Below, in pieces: positions 35,287 to 40,749 of a DNA stretch of 40,749 nt. Where the stretch lies: positions 1 to 40,749 of the forward strand of contig JAFAZB010000078.1 in assembly GCA_019240015.1 (NCBI GenBank), in the 5' to 3' direction. The notes beneath the pieces were generated by a model. The model worked only from the letters and a program-made list of their open reading frames with translations, was not told where the DNA came from and ran no database searches. Each line of letters starts with the position of its first letter. Position 1 is the stretch's first letter. The position numbers and the translations under genes were made by a program. Source of the DNA: Solirubrobacterales bacterium. Lineage in GTDB: Bacteria; Actinomycetota; Thermoleophilia; Solirubrobacterales; Solirubrobacteraceae.

Positions 35287-36753
35287 GTGAGCGCAACCGA
35301 GACCGTGGTCGAATTAGGCCCCTTCATCGCAGGCAATGCAGAGCCGCTCGGGGAGTCCAACCAGGAGATCCATGACCCGGCCACGCAGCAGGTGGTCGGC
35401 CGCGTCGGGGTCTGCGGCGGCGAGGACGTGCAGCGCGCGGTGAGCGCCGCGCACGACGCGTTCATCGAGTGGTCGGCACGGGGAGTCGCCGAGCGTGGCG
35501 AGATCGTGGCCCATGGGGCGAGGGCGATCCGGGCCGCCGTGGATGAGCTCGCGCCATTGCTGACCGGAGAGCAGGGCAAGCCGCTGCGTGAGGCGCGGAT
35601 CGAGCTGAACAAGGCGGCCGAGACGCTCGAGCACTACGCGGGTTTGGCCAAGGAGCTACGAGGGATCTTCGTCCTCGGTCTGGATCCCGGCGTCAGCGGT
35701 CAGGTCCTGCGCCGCCCGCTCGGAGTTGTGGCTGCGATCGTCCCGTGGAATTTCCCCACCACGCTGCTGTCCAACAAGCTGGGGCCCGCCTTGGTGGCCG
35801 GAAACACGGTGGTCGCAAAGCCCGCGGACACGACGCCGCTGACCACGCTGCGGCTGGCGGCGATCATGCACGAGGCCGGTCTCCCCGCAGGTGTGTTCAA
35901 CGTCCTGCCCGGCCGCGGGTCTGAGATCGGCGAGTTGCTTGTGACGCACCCGCTGGTGCGCAAGGTCGCATTCACCGGCTCGACGCCAACCGGCCAACGG
36001 ATCATGGCGGCGGCCGCCGAGGGGATGAAACGGCTCACGCTCGAACTGGGTGGCTCTGACCCGATGATCATCCTCGGCGATGCCGACCCCGCCAAGGCGG
36101 CGAGCGCCGCGTCGATGGGGCGCTTCTTCAACTGCGGCCAGGCCTGCCTCGCGGTCAAGCGTCTGTACGTGGACGAATCGGTGGCGGACGAGGTCGTCGC
36201 GGCGATCGTCGAGAAGGCTCGCCGGCTCACCGTCGGTCACGGAACCGAGAAAGGCGTGCAGCTGGGGCCGCTGCACAGCGAGCGCCAGCGCGACTCCCTA
36301 GAGGATCAGCTCCGGCGCACGCTCGAGCAGGGGGGCGAGGTGCTGACCGGCGGAGGGCGCCCCGACGGTGCGGAGTTCAGCGACGGCTGGTTCCACGAGC
36401 CAACGATCGTGCTGGAGCCGCCGCACGACTCGCCGATGTCGACCGAGGAAGTGTTCGGGCCCGCGCTGCCGATCTGGCGCGTGCGCGACCTCGATCAGGC
36501 GATCGAGTACGCCAACGCCTCGCCGTTCGGCCTCGGATCCTCCGTCTGGACGTCAGACCTCGATGCGGCGACGGAGGCTGCCGAGCGCCTGGAGTGCGGG
36601 TACACGTGGATCAACTCACCGACCAAGGTCTATGACGAGCTTCCGTTTGGTGGCATCAAGGCCAGCGGATTCGGCAAGGAGCACGGCTCCGAGGCATTCG
36701 ACTACTACACCGATCAGAAGGCGGTGGTCGTGCGCCGGCGCGAACGCAAGTAG
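35287..36753 (+). CDS. NAD(P)-dependent aldehyde dehydrogenase (2)
   Basis: 488 aa from GTG with a GGGAGGAA ribosome site. Catalytic segments 'IVPWNFPTTLLSNKLGPALVAGNTVVAKP', 'TLELGGSDPMIIL' and 'NCGQACLAVKR' are intact. The C-terminus 'YDELPFGGIKASGFGKEHGSEAFDYYTDQKAVVVRRR' is close to that of aldehyde dehydrogenase 3, so the two are likely duplicates. It may act on semialdehyde products of ring cleavage. Divergent from the hydrolase across a 68-bp gap. Confidence 0.92.
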   Translation: MSATETVVELGPFIAGNAEPLGESNQEIHDPATQQVVGRVGVCGGEDVQRAVSAAHDAFIEWSARGVAERGEIVAHGARAIRAAVDELAPLLTGEQGKPLREARIELNKAAETLEHYAGLAKELRGIFVLGLDPGVSGQVLRRPLGVVAAIVPWNFPTTLLSNKLGPALVAGNTVVAKPADTTPLTTLRLAAIMHEAGLPAGVFNVLPGRGSEIGELLVTHPLVRKVAFTGSTPTGQRIMAAAAEGMKRLTLELGGSDPMIILGDADPAKAASAASMGRFFNCGQACLAVKRLYVDESVADEVVAAIVEKARRLTVGHGTEKGVQLGPLHSERQRDSLEDQLRRTLEQGGEVLTGGGRPDGAEFSDGWFHEPTIVLEPPHDSPMSTEEVFGPALPIWRVRDLDQAIEYANASPFGLGSSVWTSDLDAATEAAERLECGYTWINSPTKVYDELPFGGIKASGFGKEHGSEAFDYYTDQKAVVVRRRERK

Positions 36754-36827
36754 GCACTGAGCACGCCGGGCTTCGCTCCACTTGCCGGGGTGCCGACATG
36801 TTTTCCGGTGGCATGCCGATACGCTCA

Positions 36828-36853
36828 CGGGAGGTAGTCGTCCGATCCTCCCG
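36828..36853. promoter_or_regulatory. Inverted repeat just upstream of the HxlR regulator
   Basis: CGGGAGG (36828-36834) and CCTCCCG (36847-36853) form a perfect 7-bp inverted repeat with a 12-bp centre. It ends 2 bp before the listed ATG and could be the operator for the regulator's own gene. The GGGAGG is too far from that ATG (about 21 bp) to be its ribosome site. Confidence 0.4.
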
Positions 36854-36855
36854 CC

Positions 36856-37371
36856 ATGAGTCCTCCGCAACACCCCAGAGACGCCGCAGCGACGCAAGCC
36901 GAGCCTCGTGCGCGGGGCTGGACGATGAAGCACGGAGAGCTCAGTGAGGTCTACTGCTCACTGGCGCGCACATGGTCGGTGATCGGCGAGCGGTGGACGA
37001 TGCTGATCATTCGTGAGGCGTTTCGCGGAACCCGTCGCTTCGACACCTTCCAACAACGCCTCGGGGTTGGGCGCAACGTGCTCTCCAACCGCCTCGGGCG
37101 TCTGACAGCCGAAGGCATCTTTGATCGCGTCCGCTATCAGCAGGCCCCCGACCGCTACGAGTATCGGCTGACCGAGAAGGGAACGGACCTTTACCCGGTG
37201 CTGCTGATGCTGATGCGCTGGGGCGATCGCTACAAGGTGGACGAGCCGCCCGTGCGCCTGTATCACAAGGGCTGCGGAGGGCTCGCCTCTCCCGAGCTGA
37301 GGTGCGCCCACTGTGGCGATCTGGTCGACTTCCACTCGATGCGGGCTGAATACGCGCCCGGAGCGTGGTGA
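36856..37371 (+). CDS. HxlR-family winged-helix transcriptional regulator
   Basis: 171 aa. The HxlR winged helix runs from about residue 33: 'CSLARTWSVIGERWTMLIIREAFRGTRRFDTFQQRLG', then 'NVLSNRLGRLTAEGIFDRVRYQ...YEYRLTEKGTDLYPVL'. A C-terminal 'KGCGG...LRCAHCG' has four Cys and may bind zinc, an addition beyond the minimal domain. An internal ATG at 36925 would remove a polar N-terminal extension and cannot be ruled out. It sits between two aldehyde dehydrogenase genes, so it may control this aromatic region; ligand unknown. Confidence 0.9.
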   Translation: MSPPQHPRDAAATQAEPRARGWTMKHGELSEVYCSLARTWSVIGERWTMLIIREAFRGTRRFDTFQQRLGVGRNVLSNRLGRLTAEGIFDRVRYQQAPDRYEYRLTEKGTDLYPVLLMLMRWGDRYKVDEPPVRLYHKGCGGLASPELRCAHCGDLVDFHSMRAEYAPGAW

Positions 37372-37449
37372 TCAGGGCCTCGACCGCAGTGTCGGTCACG
37401 AATTGATATCCTCGCTTCCCCGCCCGGGAGGTTGGCAAGGGAGGGTTCT

Positions 37450-38898
37450 GTGGCCGAGATGTTCATTGCCGGCGAGTTCACCCGGTCCGAACGAGAACGA
37501 ACGACGGTAGCCAGTCCCGCGGGCGGCGAGCCTGTAGACACGGTGCCCGAGGCCACCGCCGAGGACGTGGACGCCGCGGTGCAGGCGGCGGCCAGTGCTT
37601 TCGAGCCCTGGTGGAACACGCGCGCCAGTCGCCGAGGCGAGCTGCTGCACCGCGGGGCTCGTCGGGTGCTGGCTCATCGCGACGAGCTGGCTCGGCTGCT
37701 GACCGCCGAGCACGGCAAGACACTGCGCGAAGCGGGACTCGAGATCCACCGCTTCGTGATCACGCTCGAGCACTACGCGGGACTGGCCCGAGACCTCCGC
37801 GGCAGTCACCTTCCCGACCTCGACCACAACACCTATGGCCTCGTCGTCCGTCGCCCAATGGGCGTGGTGGCCGCGATCGTGGCCTGGAACTTTCCGACCC
37901 TGCTACTCGCCAACAAGATCGCGCCAGCGATCGTCGCCGGCAACACAGTGGTGGCCAAGCCCGCCCCGACCACGCCGCTGACCACGCTGCGGATCGCCGA
38001 GCTGCTGCACGAGGGCGGCTTGCCCGCGCGTGTGCTCAACGTCATATGCGGGGATGCGGAGGCCGGGGAGGCACTGGTCCGCCACCCACTCGTGCGCAAG
38101 GTCGCGTTCACGGGCACGACCGCGACCGGCGAGCGCGTCGCCGCGGCAGCGGCCGCGGGTGCAAAGCGGGTCGCGCTCGAGCTCAGCGGGTCGGACCCGT
38201 TCATCGTCTGCGACGACGCGGATCTCGATGGCGCGGCGAGCGCCGCGAGCGTGGGACGCTTTTTCAACGCCGGCCAATCTTGCCTGGCCGTCAAGCGCGT
38301 GTATTGCACCGCGGCAGCGCTCGATACGTTCCTCGAGCGGCTGCTCGCCCGTGTCCGGAAGCTCAAGGTCGGGCCGCCGACAATGGGAGGAACAGTCCTC
38401 GGTCCGCTTCACACGGAAGCCCTGCGCGACCGCCTCGAGGCGCAACTGGCCGATGGGATCGACTCCGGGGGAGAGGTGCTGATCGGCGGCGGGCGTCCGG
38501 CCGATTCTGAGTTGGAGTCCGGCTGGTACTTCGAGCCCACCGTCATCTCAGAGCCCGGCTCCGAGTCCCGGCTGGCGACCGAGGAGGTGCTGGGACCGGT
38601 GCTTCCGGTCTGGTCGGTGGCCGATCTCGACGAGGCGATCGAACGTGCGAACAAGTCACCGTTCGGGCTCGGATCGTCGATCTGGACGCGTGACCTCGCC
38701 GCCGCGACCCACGCGGCCGGCAGGCTGGAGGCCGGCTACACCTGGATCAACTCTCCTCAACGTCTCTACGACGAACTACCGTTTGGAGGCCTCGGTGCCA
38801 GTGGTTATGGCAAGGAGCACGGTCGCGAAGCGATGGACGAGTACACCGAGTCCAAGTCAGTGGTCGTGCGCCATCGCACACCGCGGTCGGCGGCTTAG
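37450..38898 (+). CDS. NAD(P)-dependent aldehyde dehydrogenase (3)
   Basis: 482 aa from GTG 37450, chosen because AAGGGAGGG (37437-37445) is 4 bases upstream; the track starts at TTG 37432. 'IVAWNFPTLLLANKIAPAIVAGNTVVAKP', 'ALELSGSDPFIVC' (SGS where paralogues have GGS) and 'NAGQSCLAVKR' hold the catalytic Asn, Glu and Cys. The ending 'YDELPFGGLGASGYGKEHG' resembles aldehyde dehydrogenase 2. It lies downstream of the HxlR gene with a 78-bp gap. Confidence 0.91.
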   Translation: MAEMFIAGEFTRSERERTTVASPAGGEPVDTVPEATAEDVDAAVQAAASAFEPWWNTRASRRGELLHRGARRVLAHRDELARLLTAEHGKTLREAGLEIHRFVITLEHYAGLARDLRGSHLPDLDHNTYGLVVRRPMGVVAAIVAWNFPTLLLANKIAPAIVAGNTVVAKPAPTTPLTTLRIAELLHEGGLPARVLNVICGDAEAGEALVRHPLVRKVAFTGTTATGERVAAAAAAGAKRVALELSGSDPFIVCDDADLDGAASAASVGRFFNAGQSCLAVKRVYCTAAALDTFLERLLARVRKLKVGPPTMGGTVLGPLHTEALRDRLEAQLADGIDSGGEVLIGGGRPADSELESGWYFEPTVISEPGSESRLATEEVLGPVLPVWSVADLDEAIERANKSPFGLGSSIWTRDLAAATHAAGRLEAGYTWINSPQRLYDELPFGGLGASGYGKEHGREAMDEYTESKSVVVRHRTPRSAA

Positions 38899-38940
38899 CC
38901 GCCCCGCTCCGGTCACGCGCGGTATCCGCCCACCCTCGGC

Positions 38941-39948
38941 GTGAGCGCGTCGGTTCAAGCCGTCGCTCCGGGCCTCCACCGGATCGAGGTGCCGACGCCG
39001 TTTCGCGTTGGCCCGGTGAACGCCTATCTGGTCGAGGACGAGCCGCTGACATTGGTGGACAACGGGCCCAATTCCGCGACATCCCTGCTCGCGCTCGAGT
39101 CTGGGCTCAACGAGATCGGATATGCCGTCGCCGACCTGGAGCTGCTCGTCGTCACCCATCAGCACGTCGACCACCACGGCCTGACGTCCGCGCTTCTGAG
39201 CCGCAGCGGTGCGGAGCTTGCGGTGCTCGACGCGCTCGCGGCGCCGCTCGCCGGCTGGCCGGCATATGCCGAGGGCAACGACGCCCTCGCCCAGCGCCTG
39301 ATGTGCCGACACGGCGTGCCAGAGGGTGTCGCGACGGTGCTGCGAGCCGTGGCCCGCGCCCAGCATGGGTGGGGCGGCGCGGCCCAGGCGAGCCGCCTGC
39401 TGGTTTCCGGCGAGCGCCTGGAGCTGCACGCTCACACGTTCGAGATCATCCATGCCCCAGGCCACTCGCCGTCAGACACGCTGCTCTGGGATGCTCGAGA
39501 GCGGATCATGCTGGGTGGTGACCACCTGCTCGAGCACATCTCCTCGAACCCGATCATCGCCCTTCCCCTCGACGAATCCGACGCGCGGCGCGCGCTCGAC
39601 GAGCCGTGTCGGCCCCATCCGCTACCCGCCTATCTCGCGTCGCTGAGAAGGACCCGGAGTCTGCGTCCCGCGATCGTGCTCGGCGGGCACGGACCGCCGG
39701 TGCGCAATGTGCCGGCGCTGATCGATGAGCGCTTGCGATTTCACGCTCGGCGCGCGGAGAAGATCCACTCGATGATCGTGGAGCGCCCCCGAGCCGCCCA
39801 CGAGGTGGCGCGGGCGATGTGGGGAGAACGCGCGCTGACCCAGGCCTTTCTGACGCTCTGCGAAGTGCTCGGACACGTCGATCTGCTCGCCGAACAGCGC
39901 CGGGTGCTAGAGGTCGAGGAAGACGCGATCGTACGCCTCCACGCCTGA
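38941..39948 (+). CDS. MBL-fold metallo-hydrolase
   Basis: 335 aa from GTG 38941. Metal-binding HxHxDH is seen in 'VVTHQHVDHHGL', with 'APGHSPSDTLLW' and 'MLGGDHLLEHI' supplying the next His and Asp, and 'VLGGHGPP' the last His. The C-terminal 60 residues look like the winged-helix tail of LACTB2-type hydrolases. Family members hydrolyse thioesters, lactones or nucleic acids. Location before the aryl-CoA ligase suggests action on a CoA or lactone intermediate, but this is a guess. Confidence 0.9.
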   Translation: MSASVQAVAPGLHRIEVPTPFRVGPVNAYLVEDEPLTLVDNGPNSATSLLALESGLNEIGYAVADLELLVVTHQHVDHHGLTSALLSRSGAELAVLDALAAPLAGWPAYAEGNDALAQRLMCRHGVPEGVATVLRAVARAQHGWGGAAQASRLLVSGERLELHAHTFEIIHAPGHSPSDTLLWDARERIMLGGDHLLEHISSNPIIALPLDESDARRALDEPCRPHPLPAYLASLRRTRSLRPAIVLGGHGPPVRNVPALIDERLRFHARRAEKIHSMIVERPRAAHEVARAMWGERALTQAFLTLCEVLGHVDLLAEQRRVLEVEEDAIVRLHA

Positions 39949-39971
39949 GTCGCAGCCCTAAGTATCTTTTC

Positions 39972-40001
39972 TTGACTCACGGCGTCCGGGCGCGCTAACT
40001 T
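39972..40001 (+). promoter_or_regulatory. Strong housekeeping-type promoter for the aryl-CoA ligase gene
   Basis: TTGACT (39972-39977) and TAACTT (39996-40001) are separated by 18 bp and match the -35 and -10 consensus at 5/6 and 4/6 positions. The transcript would start near 40008, giving a leader of about 85 nt before the ligase ATG. This is the best promoter in the window. Confidence 0.65.
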
Positions 40002-40007
40002 GCCCTC

Positions 40008-40028
40008 ATGGGTGGAGGAATCGGGTGA
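40008..40028 (+). CDS. Possible leaderless six-codon upstream ORF (MGGGIG)
   Basis: The ATG falls at the predicted transcription start, followed by GGT GGA GGA ATC GGG and TGA. A leaderless start here is plausible in an actinobacterium. The GGAGG inside it is also 6 bases before a GTG (40025) that opens a frame out of phase with the ligase. Either could tune ligase translation. No conservation data, so weak. Confidence 0.25.
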   Translation: MGGGIG

Positions 40029-40091
40029 TCAGCACGCCGCGTTCGGGGGCACCGCGCACCCGCGCCGCGTCCGAAGGAGTAGGAGAGCGAG

Positions 40092-40749
<658 letters not shown>

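Overview
The window is GC-rich throughout, uses many GTG and TTG starts, packs genes with 1-4 bp overlaps, and carries zinc-binding (C+) forms of S14, S4 and L36. With the gene content this points to a high-GC actinobacterium, most likely of the Thermoleophilia/Solirubrobacterales type. That placement is an inference; no rRNA or other decisive marker is present. I see no tRNA, rRNA, CRISPR array, insertion sequence or prophage.

Region 1 (1-10769) is housekeeping: the end of the S10/spc block (rplN', rplX, rplE, rpsZ, rpsH, rplF, rplR, rpsE, rpmD, rplO, secY, adk, map), then the alpha block (rpmJ, rpsM, rpsK, rpsD, rpoA, rplQ, truA). infA, usually between map and rpmJ, is missing. Its place holds three abutting perfect 24-bp palindromes and a structured leader with two mutually exclusive hairpins. 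truA appears to start at a CTG overlapping the rplQ stop.

Region 2 (10770-23886) is mixed. It holds a FIST-domain sensor paired with a GGDEF/EAL protein, surE-ligA, a GC-repeat-rich convergent intergenic region, a secreted PBP4-type peptidase divergent from a patatin-like hydrolase, a 61-aa predicted DNA-binding protein, an ECF sigma factor fused to a zinc anti-sigma-like motif, a membrane segment and a long Ala/Gly/Ser tail, and a NarL-type two-component pair.

Region 3 (about 23900-40749) is catabolic and centred on CoA-activated aromatic acids. It contains a MaoC hydratase, an orphan degenerate SDR-like domain and a full SDR, a PaaI-type thioesterase, an aldehyde dehydrogenase, a crotonase and an FAD reductase. 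A divergent rubredoxin/R2-like diiron pair follows. Next is a tightly overlapping operon for a Paa-type multicomponent epoxidase (paaA, DUF59 PaaD domain, two PaaB-like small proteins, paaC, a separate PaaD zinc ribbon, a crotonase, PaaY-like). The region ends with an alpha/beta hydrolase, two more aldehyde dehydrogenases, an HxlR regulator, an MBL hydrolase and the start of a benzoate-CoA ligase gene. PaaD, normally one protein, is encoded here as two separated genes; PaaB-like genes are doubled; no PaaE reductase is visible. An aryl acid is presumably activated by the ligase, epoxidised by the PaaABC-like complex, and processed by crotonases, ALDHs, SDR and MaoC enzymes, with thioesterases removing dead-end CoA esters. 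The true substrate (phenylacetyl-CoA, benzoyl-CoA or another) cannot be settled from sequence alone.
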